From positions 310,001-374,000 of the forward strand of contig JAFIFP010000007.1 in NCBI GenBank assembly GCA_020831965.1: DNA of 64,000 bases, in the 5' to 3' direction. Shown piece after piece: positions 28,647 to 36,409 of the stretch; positions within the stretch are counted from its first letter, which is position 1; every line of letters begins with the position of its first letter. The notes under the pieces are model-generated. The model was not told where the DNA came from, ran no database searches, and was given only the letters and a program-made list of their open reading frames with translations. The translations under genes were made by a program, and so were the position numbers. The DNA comes from Idiomarina sp. (GTDB lineage Bacteria > Pseudomonadota > Gammaproteobacteria > Enterobacterales > Alteromonadaceae).

Positions 28647-29525
28647 TTACATTGTGAGATAGCGAATATGACCAAGGAAGGCGCGAGACACCGGGCCTAA
28701 CGAGTCCGCATCGTTAAAGTTTAAGTAGAAGTTCGTCGAACGCTCGGAACCTCGCTCAAGCTTTAACGCTTTCAAGCGCCCATCCTCTAAATGACTCTGC
28801 ACCGCATGCCGAGGCAACCAAGCAAAACCGAGATTCAAACAGAGCAGTTCAATTGATGTGGACACATGACTCACAGTCCAGCGCTGATCGGCTCCTAGCC
28901 ACCCAAAGTCTTTCTTTTGAGAGGTTCCAGAGTCGCGCAAAACAATTTGTCGACAGGACTTCAGGGCTTCCATAGCCACAGTACCATGCTCAAGGCTCAA
29001 TGGATGGTCAGCACCAGCGACGGCGATAAACTGAACACTACAAATATCTTCGCTTAAATTCTCAGCGAGAGTAAAAGGTGAAATCGCGACATCCGCATGC
29101 CCTTGGCGCAAGAGCTCATCAGCTCCGGACAAGACGGTTTCGATCATCTCAATTCGAATTAACGGATATTCGTCAGAAACATTAGAAAGCGCTTGATAGA
29201 GCGGAGGTTTTGGAAAAGCTTCGTCTACCGCAATGCGCAAATTCGACTCCACCCCCACTTGCATGTTACTTGCCACATTCTCCATCCGCTCGACTTCATC
29301 TAATAAGTAGCGAATGCGGCGCAATAACTGTTCGCCGGCGGGTGTCAGAGACAGGTGACGTTGCTCATAAACAAATAAAGGAACACCTAACTGCTGCTCA
29401 AGCTTTTGTACAGCGTGATGAACACTTGAGGGGCTTTTGTGAAGTACTTCCGCCGCTTGATTAAAGCCGCCATGTTCGACAACGGCTTTAAACATCTGCC
29501 ATTGCTTGATTGTTGAGCGTGCCAT
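28647..29525 (-). CDS. LysR-family regulator divergent from the DODA-type dioxygenase
   Basis: A 292-residue LysR-type regulator. The DNA-binding domain is TIKQWQMFKAVVEHGGFNQAAEVLHKS followed by VHHAVQKLEQQLGVPLF. A normal effector domain follows. It ends 11 bp after the convergent end of the previous LysR gene and starts 144 bp from the divergent dioxygenase gene, so it may regulate that gene. Regulon and effector are unknown. Confidence 0.88.
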   Translation of the reverse strand: MARSTIKQWQMFKAVVEHGGFNQAAEVLHKSPSSVHHAVQKLEQQLGVPLFVYEQRHLSLTPAGEQLLRRIRYLLDEVERMENVASNMQVGVESNLRIAVDEAFPKPPLYQALSNVSDEYPLIRIEMIETVLSGADELLRQGHADVAISPFTLAENLSEDICSVQFIAVAGADHPLSLEHGTVAMEALKSCRQIVLRDSGTSQKKDFGWLGADQRWTVSHVSTSIELLCLNLGFAWLPRHAVQSHLEDGRLKALKLERGSERSTNFYLNFNDADSLGPVSRAFLGHIRYLTM

Positions 29526-29669
29526 GGAAATCCCCTACCAACAGGTTTTATCGACCTTCACTTTCGCTTCGATCGAATCAATTCGCTCATCTTATTCTAT
29601 TTTATGAAATGATTTAAGGCCTAAAAGCGCGTCTAATGGTTGTATTGAGAACTGCTCCGAGAGATGTGT

Positions 29670-30476
29670 ATGAGCTCGCAACAACCTGTTCTTTTCGTCT
29701 CACATGGAGGTGGCCCTTTGCCGTTACTCGGCGATCCTAGCCATCAAGGACTGATTGAGGTATTTCAGGATATTCGTAAAGATCTCATGGCAATTAAAAA
29801 ACAGCCTCAAGCCCTACTCTTTATTAGTGCCCATTGGGAAGCAAGTCCCATCGAGATTACGGCCCTGGAGCAAAACCACTTGTATTATGACTACTTCAAC
29901 TTTCCGCTACAGGCCTATGAGATTGGCTACCCAGCTCCGAGTGCACCTGATTTAGCTCAAGCTGTTCAACGACTACTGGAAGCACACCACATAACATCAG
30001 CGCTTAATTACACTCGCGGTCTCGACCATGGCGTTTTTGTACCTGCTAAGCTGCTATTTCCAGAGGCCAAGATTCCCTGTTTCCAAATATCGTTGCAGCC
30101 AGAACTTAATGCGGAAAACCACATTCTGCTGGGCAAAGCATTACAGGCGTCGCGAGCTATGGGCGTACTCATTATTGGCTCGGGTTTCTCCTTCCATAAT
30201 ATGCAAGCCTTTATGGGCAAACCTCATGCCGAAGGGAAAGCACTAAACCTCAAGTTTGAGCAATGGCTTCGCGACACGCTAACGCATGAGGATAGAGCCT
30301 ATCGAGAAGCGCAGTTAGAAAATTGGGAACGCGCACCAGGCGCTCGCTATTGCCACCCGCGTGAAGAACACCTCATGCCGCTCTTGGTATGCGCAGGCGT
30401 CGCAGCGACGTCAGTAAGCAAGCACTGGGAGTGCAATGTATTGGGAATGCAAGGCTCATGCTATTGGTGGACATGA
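29670..30476 (+). CDS. Extradiol ring-cleavage dioxygenase, 4,5-DOPA dioxygenase (YgiD/LigB) family
   Basis: A 268-residue cytoplasmic enzyme of the LigB superfamily that opens catechol-type rings next to the diol. Metal ligands expected for the DODA branch are in LFVSHGGGPLPLLGD (His), FISAHWEAS (His), YTRGLDHGVFVP (His) and GSGFSFHNM (His). Length matches YgiD. In E. coli the homologue acts on DOPA; the natural substrate here is unknown. I prefer ATG 29670 with GAGAG upstream over 29664. Confidence 0.9.
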   Translation: MSSQQPVLFVSHGGGPLPLLGDPSHQGLIEVFQDIRKDLMAIKKQPQALLFISAHWEASPIEITALEQNHLYYDYFNFPLQAYEIGYPAPSAPDLAQAVQRLLEAHHITSALNYTRGLDHGVFVPAKLLFPEAKIPCFQISLQPELNAENHILLGKALQASRAMGVLIIGSGFSFHNMQAFMGKPHAEGKALNLKFEQWLRDTLTHEDRAYREAQLENWERAPGARYCHPREEHLMPLLVCAGVAATSVSKHWECNVLGMQGSCYWWT

Positions 30477-30495
30477 GCCTGCTACTAACATCCTG

Positions 30496-31398
30496 TTAAT
30501 CTCGAGTTTCAGCGGTGACCGTTATTATATCGCCGTATTGTCCAGCCCATGCCAAACCAACATCTGGAATAGTAATTCGCATAGGCACTCGCCAATCCTG
30601 TGATGGCCCCGACAATGAAAGATCTAGCCCATCTAAGTTCGACAGCGACATTAAAGTGTTTTGTAATCGAACTTGGTAAGGAATCAATGCCTCAGGTCTG
30701 TCGTTATGGCGCAACATACCCTGATTGGCACTCGATATGGAGAGACGAACATCAGCGTTACTGCGGACAATTAAGTCAAATTCTCGGGTCGTGCCAGAGT
30801 GTAGTGCACCTAAGTCAATGCGGTAGTGGGAGTTACTGCCTTGCATCCAACTCAGGCCTTCGGCGCGAACTTTTAACGAAACCAATGACGCGATCGTAAA
30901 CTCGAACTGCGCATTCTTGCTCTCTCGAATGGTATTGGTCACATCATCTCCATTCAACAGTGCTTCGATGGTTGCAACATAGGTTCCTGGATTCGCAAAT
31001 CCGGCTTGAGGAACCCGAAACCAGAATCGCTGACGCTCCCGGTTGGCTTGCAACGGGAGAATCCAACCGTCGCCGTCCGGCGTTCTCATTAACGGATTAC
31101 GGTTGTCATCGAAGGGCTGAGCATTCAAGCGATATAAGCCGTTATCAAACTCAATATAGTCACCCCTATTTCCGCGCATAGTAACGAAGCTAATGCACTC
31201 CTTGAGGTTTCCCACTAGACGAACTTCCCCTGGAATCCACATTGTTAACTGCTCTTCCTGGCGGAATTCTGCTTGATGGCTCGATAACGTAAAAAACCAG
31301 TTACCGGCACAGGCCGGATTACCTTGTTGTGCATAGACTTTTGGCACGGTAACACAAGCAAAAAGTACAGCAGCTAGAGTTAGAAGTTTAATGTTCAT
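30496..31398 (-). CDS. Probable tip or adhesin subunit of the chaperone-usher pilus
   Basis: A 300-residue secreted protein with a signal peptide ending near KVYAQQ and two cysteines in the mature N-terminal part (NPACAG, LKECIS). The rest is beta-rich, ending in a terminal strand (YGDIITVTAETRD) that resembles a donor-accepting subunit end. I do not recognise a named family. It overlaps the usher gene by 11 bp and is last in the order pilin-chaperone-usher-this gene. This is where the tip adhesin lies in archaic (Csu-type) systems. The tip assignment is inference from position and secretion. Confidence 0.6.
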   Translation of the reverse strand: MNIKLLTLAAVLFACVTVPKVYAQQGNPACAGNWFFTLSSHQAEFRQEEQLTMWIPGEVRLVGNLKECISFVTMRGNRGDYIEFDNGLYRLNAQPFDDNRNPLMRTPDGDGWILPLQANRERQRFWFRVPQAGFANPGTYVATIEALLNGDDVTNTIRESKNAQFEFTIASLVSLKVRAEGLSWMQGSNSHYRIDLGALHSGTTREFDLIVRSNADVRLSISSANQGMLRHNDRPEALIPYQVRLQNTLMSLSNLDGLDLSLSGPSQDWRVPMRITIPDVGLAWAGQYGDIITVTAETRD

Positions 31399-33784
31399 AA
31401 TTTAATTGTCCTGTCGGCCGTAAAACACCGATCCGAATTAGCGAGCTATCTGAAGCTGGTACGTCAAACCGATAGCTTACTTCAGGGCGTTGAATCAGCT
31501 GTATAACGTATGTGCCGGGAGATAGCCTCTCAGCAACAAAACGACCAGCGCTGTTCGTAAACAATGTAGTGCGATAATCTTCACCGTGAATATGGCCAGC
31601 CTGCAGCGACAACGGCTCACCAGCATCATCGACAAGTTGACCGATGATCGTATATGAGTTGTCTGAGCCGACTTCGATGTAAACAGCTGTTTGCGCTCCC
31701 GATCGGATCGCGTACTGGCCTGGCCCAAAATCATAGCCCACAGGCGCGTCAGGAACGTCAACTTGAACTCCACCGACGCCGTGTCGCTGCCCCGAGGAAA
31801 CCAGCGCCCCCATGCGTCGCGTACCAAAGGCTTGCACGCCGTCACTGGACGGGTTTACATGAACTCGCGATTGGCTCAATGTACGATGTGGTTTAACCAC
31901 AACAACAGGACCTGGTGTGGCGCGCCCCCAACCAAAATGTCCGTCAACGAGAGCTAGAGATGTATTTCCGCGCACGCCAACGACTTCATTGTCACCAAAT
32001 GGAGTGGATGTATAGTCTGCATAAGCACCTACACGAGCCCGATTGAGCACGTAATCAAAGCGGCCGAGCACTTGATCACTCTCTCCAATTCTAACCCCAG
32101 TCAGTTGGTAGCTGCGATTATGCACCACATCGCGGCTAATTCGGCCAAACTCAATACTTGTACGATCTGCAAGGGAATTGGTACTGGTTCTAAAACGGTG
32201 GCCGCTACGCGAATTAAAGAGCTGATAATCGAAAGTGAAGAAAACCGTGCGATCGCGCTCAGCGTTAGCAAAAAAAAGTGTTTCGCGAGCGCCGGCTCCG
32301 AAACGGAAATTACGCCACCGATAAAAGGTTCGCGCTTCCACCGTGCGTCGGCTCAGCGAACCAATAGTGCGGTCATCAACAGCGGATAACGTGCCAAACC
32401 ATCCATCCCGGAAATAAGCATTATAATTTGCAAGAACTCTGCGACCGCTTCGAACTCCGAAGAATTGCCATGAATTCGGATTAAAGTTATCAAACTCTTC
32501 GTAGGATACCCGCAGATTTGGTGAGCCAAACTCATCAGCTCCGAATACACGTTGTTGCCATTCAACACTCAACGCATCACCCGTCGGGTTGTTTTCATCA
32601 GCATAATCGACTTGCGAATAACGTAACGACACATTACCAATTGGCGTGCCCATAGTAGCAGTTAGTCCGTAAACTTGTGCTGACTCTGCATACTGAGCGT
32701 TTGCGCCAAGCGTAAAGTAACTCGACACTCCACGCTCAACATAGGCGGTAACAATGGGATTTTCTTCGTCATAAATAATGCCGCGAGAAAAATCATACTC
32801 AGAGGGATAACCGATGGAAGCACCATACTGAGTTAAGCGTGGGCTCAATAGCTGAGCATTATAAAACTGACTAAATCGTTGAACGTCGGTTTCACCTGTA
32901 TTGTAGGTGATGAGTACTTCGATATCGTTACTACCCTGACCGAGAGGCAGATCTGAGAGGTTATAACGCCCTGCTCCCAATCTAAATTGACCGAGCTGAA
33001 GGCCATTCACGAAAACGATGATCTCACCACTCTCGAGCATCACTATTTCTTGGTTCACGCCCGGAGAGATGCGGCGGGTCGGTTGTAACTCTGAATATAG
33101 TGACTCGAAAGAGAATCCTCCGAGACTCACTGTGCTTAAATGCCCTGAGGTAGTAGAGGAAACATCTCCAAGAGAAAATCTAACGGGGTGACTCGGACGG
33201 TCATGAAACAGCACAAAGTCGCCGCGACGAATGTCGACTCCATCAATCGCAGAGCGCTCTATCAAATTAGCAGACCAACGTGCATTCACGCCTTGAATTC
33301 CTCCAATGTTTGCTGAACCTACCCAATCAATATTCGTTAGTCGGTTGTCAGTCTGAACTTCATACTCACTAAATCCACTAAAGTTTGAGAAAACTTGCCA
33401 GCTCGCGTTAGCGATAGAGCGAGCATCGTCAGCTTGGGTGCGATCAAATGAAATCACGTTGGTGCCCAATGCTCTTGCGTCCAAAATTATCTCGAGCTCG
33501 ATCGTGCGTGGATTGATCTGAGAGCGAATACCTAACCTTGCCAACTCTTCTATTGTCATCAAATCTGTATTTGCTAACTGTGTACGAAGCTCTGAAGAGA
33601 TGCGATTCTGAAGTGCGTTGGCTAGGTCTCGGGCGCTTACGCCACGCAATTGACCGCGCTCAAGCTCCACATGCACTCGGCCGTACTCGCGGCCATCGTA
33701 AATCAGCGGCATCTCAATCACTGTCGCCATGCTCGACGTAATAACGCCGAAAAAAGCAATAACGCCCAGAACAAATCGCAACAT
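31388..33784 (-). CDS. Outer-membrane usher of a chaperone-usher pilus
   Basis: A 798-residue outer-membrane protein with a signal peptide (ending SSMA). It has an N-terminal domain, a long beta-barrel segment (many alternating aromatic strands, such as FGAHHF-like motifs absent but RYSQVDYADENN and YRWRNFRFGAGARE) and a C-terminal PapC-type domain (GQLVDDAGEPLSLQAGHIHG; SYRFDVPASDSS). It recruits chaperone-subunit complexes and extrudes the fibre. It starts 5 bp after the chaperone stop and overlaps the tip gene. The exact usher clade is uncertain. Confidence 0.88.
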   Translation of the reverse strand: MLRFVLGVIAFFGVITSSMATVIEMPLIYDGREYGRVHVELERGQLRGVSARDLANALQNRISSELRTQLANTDLMTIEELARLGIRSQINPRTIELEIILDARALGTNVISFDRTQADDARSIANASWQVFSNFSGFSEYEVQTDNRLTNIDWVGSANIGGIQGVNARWSANLIERSAIDGVDIRRGDFVLFHDRPSHPVRFSLGDVSSTTSGHLSTVSLGGFSFESLYSELQPTRRISPGVNQEIVMLESGEIIVFVNGLQLGQFRLGAGRYNLSDLPLGQGSNDIEVLITYNTGETDVQRFSQFYNAQLLSPRLTQYGASIGYPSEYDFSRGIIYDEENPIVTAYVERGVSSYFTLGANAQYAESAQVYGLTATMGTPIGNVSLRYSQVDYADENNPTGDALSVEWQQRVFGADEFGSPNLRVSYEEFDNFNPNSWQFFGVRSGRRVLANYNAYFRDGWFGTLSAVDDRTIGSLSRRTVEARTFYRWRNFRFGAGARETLFFANAERDRTVFFTFDYQLFNSRSGHRFRTSTNSLADRTSIEFGRISRDVVHNRSYQLTGVRIGESDQVLGRFDYVLNRARVGAYADYTSTPFGDNEVVGVRGNTSLALVDGHFGWGRATPGPVVVVKPHRTLSQSRVHVNPSSDGVQAFGTRRMGALVSSGQRHGVGGVQVDVPDAPVGYDFGPGQYAIRSGAQTAVYIEVGSDNSYTIIGQLVDDAGEPLSLQAGHIHGEDYRTTLFTNSAGRFVAERLSPGTYVIQLIQRPEVSYRFDVPASDSSLIRIGVLRPTGQLNYEH

Positions 33785-33788
33785 ATCT

Positions 33789-34583
33789 TTATCGCGGCTG
33801 AATTACTCGAACGTCCACGCGACTTATCCGTTCTTCAAGTTCCCCTTCAACGAGTTCCAGAGCTAAACGACTCTCAAAGCCCGGAAGCAAGAATCGAGCA
33901 CTCACGGCCCCAGCGAAATCTTCCCATCTTAAAACTTTCTGTTCATTACTCTCGGTGATAAGTGTCAATTCAACACTCTGTAAATCTTGTACGCCAGTAC
34001 CGTTATTTGTCAGTACAACAACCCCTTGGGTATTGTCGAGATCCATTGCATCTTCGGAACGATAGATGCCCTGATCAGCTATCGCGCTGTAGCTAACGCG
34101 GGCTACAGGCTCCGCCACTGCACTCGGTGGAGAAACGAACATTAACGCTGAGACGTTCATCAGAAAACGCACTCCCGAGCCTTCTACCGGCTCTAGGTCA
34201 ACAGGAAGCTGCTGGAATAATAGCCGATAGCCCACAGTTTGAGAGAGGTCTGCATCACCTAGATATTGCACACGAAAAACTTGAAACTCGCCGGGTTCAA
34301 CAAAAGTCTGCGGAGGCATAACCAGAAAGTCATCATCTGCAGGTACATTGATCTGTTGGCCATTCTCGTCGATCTCACGGCGCAACACCGACACTTCGAT
34401 TGTGAGGGGCGTTGTATTTGTATTGGTCAGTCGAAAGGTACCAGACGCGAGTGAGCCCGATTCTGACAAAAATATAACTAACGGTTGAACTTGATAAGCT
34501 TTGACAACACCAGAACTGATTACAAAAAAGAGAAGTCCAAACAAAGCTAGTTTCAATTGAATTTTCATTGTTATTCTTTTCAT
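33789..34583 (-). CDS. Periplasmic pilus chaperone
   Basis: A 264-residue secreted protein with signal peptide (SSGVVKA) and the two immunoglobulin-like domains of pilus chaperones. It shows YQVQPLVIFLSESGSLASGT, FRLTNTNTTPLTIEVSVLRR, DDDFLVMPPQTFVEPGEFQVFRVQYLGD and, in domain 2, VVVLTNNGTGVQDLQ. It donates a strand to pilus subunits and delivers them to the usher. ATG 34568, five codons in, is an alternative start. It lies downstream of a terminator that separates it from the pilin gene, so it should be expressed less than the pilin. Confidence 0.86.
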   Translation of the reverse strand: MKRITMKIQLKLALFGLLFFVISSGVVKAYQVQPLVIFLSESGSLASGTFRLTNTNTTPLTIEVSVLRREIDENGQQINVPADDDFLVMPPQTFVEPGEFQVFRVQYLGDADLSQTVGYRLLFQQLPVDLEPVEGSGVRFLMNVSALMFVSPPSAVAEPVARVSYSAIADQGIYRSEDAMDLDNTQGVVVLTNNGTGVQDLQSVELTLITESNEQKVLRWEDFAGAVSARFLLPGFESRLALELVEGELEERISRVDVRVIQPR

Positions 34584-34593
34584 CCGCTATAAC

Positions 34594-34621
34594 GAAAAAA
34601 AGGCGGCCTAATCGGCCGCCT
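34594..34621 (-). terminator. Strong terminator/attenuator between pilin and chaperone genes
   Basis: An exact 8-bp GC-rich stem (34601-34608 with 34614-34621) with a 5-nt loop is followed on the minus strand by seven T (34594-34600). It lies 16 bp after the pilin stop, inside what is otherwise a co-directional operon. Confidence 0.92.
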
Positions 34622-34637
34622 CAAGTCTATCTCAATA

Positions 34638-35129
34638 TTAATCTACGATTACAGTTACACGGACTGTGTCAGTGTAAGTACCGCGAGTTTCCAAACCAGT
34701 CGTTTGCGGACGGATGCTGAAAGAACGACTTTGAACGGCACCTTGCAGGCCTTGACCAGCTGGACGATTAACTTCAAACACACCACTGCTCGCTAAGCCC
34801 GAATCATTACCAACAGACATTTCATAGTCGATCAGGTTGTCACCAGATGCTAAGCCACCATTCTCTGACTCATATTGAATGTTTGCAGATCCACGGCCGT
34901 CGTTACACCAAACACCTACGGACGCAGTTGTTTGTGAACCAGCAGCTGAGCTTAGATCTAAGTTTTGGCAACGACTATCTGGGCAGTAGACTGTCACACG
35001 GCACTGCTCATAAATAGTTCCGCTTAATTCAAAAGTCGCAGTTTCAGAATTTTCAGCTGTTACGTTCGCAACAGCAGTACCAGCTAACATTAAGCCTGCA
35101 AGCGCAGGAATAAGACGTAAAGTTTTCAT
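34638..35129 (-). CDS. Major pilin subunit, spore-coat-U-like
   Basis: A 163-residue secreted subunit with a signal peptide ending in AGTAVA. The mature part has a cysteine pair region (EQCRVTVYCPDSRCQNLD), a further cysteine (VGVWCNDG) and the terminal strand GTYTDTVRVTVIVD, the pattern of SCPU-domain pilins in archaic (Csu-like) systems. AGGAAG precedes the ATG. It is the first gene of the pilus operon. A strong terminator follows, favouring high pilin levels. Upstream lies a 20-bp tandem repeat that may be regulatory. Confidence 0.8.
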   Translation of the reverse strand: MKTLRLIPALAGLMLAGTAVANVTAENSETATFELSGTIYEQCRVTVYCPDSRCQNLDLSSAAGSQTTASVGVWCNDGRGSANIQYESENGGLASGDNLIDYEMSVGNDSGLASSGVFEVNRPAGQGLQGAVQSRSFSIRPQTTGLETRGTYTDTVRVTVIVD

Positions 35130-35154
35130 TTAATTCTTCCTAAAAGCCATTTTT

Positions 35155-35194
35155 ATTTGTGGGGGACGAACTTCATTTGTGGGGGACGAACTTC
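35155..35194. repeat. Exact 20-bp tandem direct repeat in the pilin leader
   Basis: Two identical copies (35155-35174 and 35175-35194) of a unit containing GTGGGGGACGAACTTC lie head to tail, 26 bp upstream of the pilin ATG. The unit appears nowhere else that I noticed. It could be a regulator site, a leader structure or a recent duplication. Confidence 0.9.
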
Positions 35195-35247
35195 CGTTCA
35201 ATCGTCGGAAGCTATCTTAGGTCCTGAATGGTTGAGAAGAAATCACC

Positions 35248-35280
35248 GATCCTAACGATATTTTTACATTGTTTAGGATC
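35248..35280. promoter_or_regulatory. Inverted repeat, candidate operator upstream of the pilus operon
   Basis: GATCCTAA (35248-35255) and its exact reverse complement TTAGGATC (35273-35280) are separated by 17 AT-rich bases. The site lies between the LuxR-type regulator and the pilin gene. The spacing is close to two helical turns, which suits a dimeric regulator. No T-run follows, so it is not a normal terminator. Confidence 0.5.
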
Positions 35281-35314
35281 AAAAGCGGGTTATGATCGAT
35301 CTAAACAGTTTGGT

Positions 35315-35995
35315 TTAATTAACCTCTTCACGGTCGTGCAGGGCTGCAACGACGCTGAGAATCTCTTGTCGAGAATTTACATCGAGCTTTCTAAATACTC
35401 TGGCTACATGCGACTTCACTGTATTTTGACTAATAAAGAGTTGTTCCGCGATAGCCGTATTGGTTGCGCCCTGAATCAAAAGCTGTGTGATCTGTAATTC
35501 GCGCTTACTGAGATCATAAATCGAAGCCAACTGATCACCTGCGTCGGCAAGCCGTGAACCACCCTCTTGATACTCACGCAATGCGCGCTCTACTACGCGG
35601 CGCGAAAACCAGCTTTCGCCATCACCAAGTCGACGCATCGCTTTCATGAGCACTTCCGGGGTATCCGACTCGAATAACACACCGTTGAAACCACCTTTTA
35701 ACAGCGCCAAGCTAAAGTCTGTCGCAGGGTTGCTGACATCAAACAGTACGTACATATCTTCACGTGTTTCAATGGAATAGGTTGCCGCGCTTCGCACCGA
35801 AGACGTGCAGGCTGACTCTTCGATAAGATAAATGGTGGGAACAATCTGATTCTGACGAATAGACATATGCCACTGCTTCTCGTAAGACACGAGTGGCGCC
35901 GTGAAACAGATATCTAAAATTGACTTAAGCTTTAAAAATGTCGAGTAATTTTCAGCAATGACAACGAAGTTTCGCACTTCTTTTATTTCTTCCAT
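35315..35995 (-). CDS. CsgD-like LuxR-family transcription regulator
   Basis: A 226-residue regulator with an N-terminal receiver-like domain that lacks a clear phosphoacceptor acidic cluster and a C-terminal LuxR helix-turn-helix. The latter reads LSKRELQITQLLIQGATNTA, IAEQLFISQNTVKSHVARVF and RKLDVNSRQEI. This layout resembles CsgD/UhpA-type regulators that turn on extracellular fibres and biofilm genes. It lies directly upstream of the pilus operon on the same strand and probably controls it. That target is inferred from position. Confidence 0.85.
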   Translation of the reverse strand: MEEIKEVRNFVVIAENYSTFLKLKSILDICFTAPLVSYEKQWHMSIRQNQIVPTIYLIEESACTSSVRSAATYSIETREDMYVLFDVSNPATDFSLALLKGGFNGVLFESDTPEVLMKAMRRLGDGESWFSRRVVERALREYQEGGSRLADAGDQLASIYDLSKRELQITQLLIQGATNTAIAEQLFISQNTVKSHVARVFRKLDVNSRQEILSVVAALHDREEVN

Positions 35996-36194
35996 GACTC
36001 ATAAACCACTTCAACGGACACAGGGCAATACTTAAGGAGTTGTCTAATTTTGTCAAGGTTACCCAGATTGCATTTCATTTACAAACAACTAAGTGGTTTA
36101 TATTAGTGAGATTTTTTAGGTAGACGGAAGGCACAGTAAGCAAGCGACGTTGAATCAATGGGTTCAATGGCTGTGGAAATTATCGATATCGAAT

Positions 36195-36254
36195 TGGTGC
36201 CCGGGGCCGGACTTGAACCGGCACGCTGTTTCCAGCGAGGGATTTTAAATCCCC
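36195..36254 (-). other. Prophage attachment site: 3' half of tRNA-Leu(UAA)
   Basis: Read on the minus strand, this segment is the anticodon stem-loop with UAA, the long variable arm (CTGGAAACAG), the T arm (GGTTCAAGTCC) and the acceptor end with encoded CCA of a tRNA-Leu. The sequence diverges from any tRNA right after the anticodon stem (from about 36255), so the D arm and 5' acceptor strand are missing. This is the remnant left at one end when a phage integrates into a tRNA gene. The restored whole tRNA should be at the other end, beyond the window. Confidence 0.88.
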
Positions 36255-36290
36255 GCAAGTTTCCTTTTTTTACTTGGCCTTCAAAGCATC

Positions 36291-36379
36291 TCTTGGAAGA
36301 TGATTTAAAGAAAAACTCCCAAATAAGCCCTCAAATTCATACTAGTCTTAACTAATCTTCCAAGATAATCTTAACTAAT
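36291..36379. repeat. Short direct and inverted repeats beside the attachment core (candidate integrase arm sites)
   Basis: TCTTAACTAAT occurs twice in direct orientation (36346-36356 and 36369-36379, 23 bp apart). TCTTGGAAGAT (36291-36301) has an exact reverse complement at 36355-36365. They lie on the phage side, 35-125 bp from the tRNA core, where tyrosine integrases bind arm sites. Confidence 0.55.
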
Positions 36380-36409
36380 ACTGTTCACTTTCTATCATCT
36401 GGAGGCACC

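Larger units (their letters stand above)
35996..36409. other. 414-bp non-coding junction: chromosome/prophage border
   Basis: No credible gene is seen here; a 65-codon frame at 36158 runs over the tRNA remnant and is not real. The left part (35996-36190) is the AT-rich upstream region of the LuxR gene. The middle holds the tRNA-Leu remnant and attachment site (36195-36254). The right part, inside the prophage, holds short repeats (36291-36379) and the ribosome site GGAGG of the first phage-end gene at 36401-36405. Confidence 0.7.

Noticed and set aside
35248-35280. The inverted repeat as a terminator for the LuxR-type gene
   Set aside because: The loop is 17 nt and no T-run follows on the minus strand.
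36158-36355. 65-codon plus-strand frame across the tRNA remnant
   Set aside because: It is the antisense of the tRNA-Leu 3' half and reads through its T arm; no ribosome site or family match.
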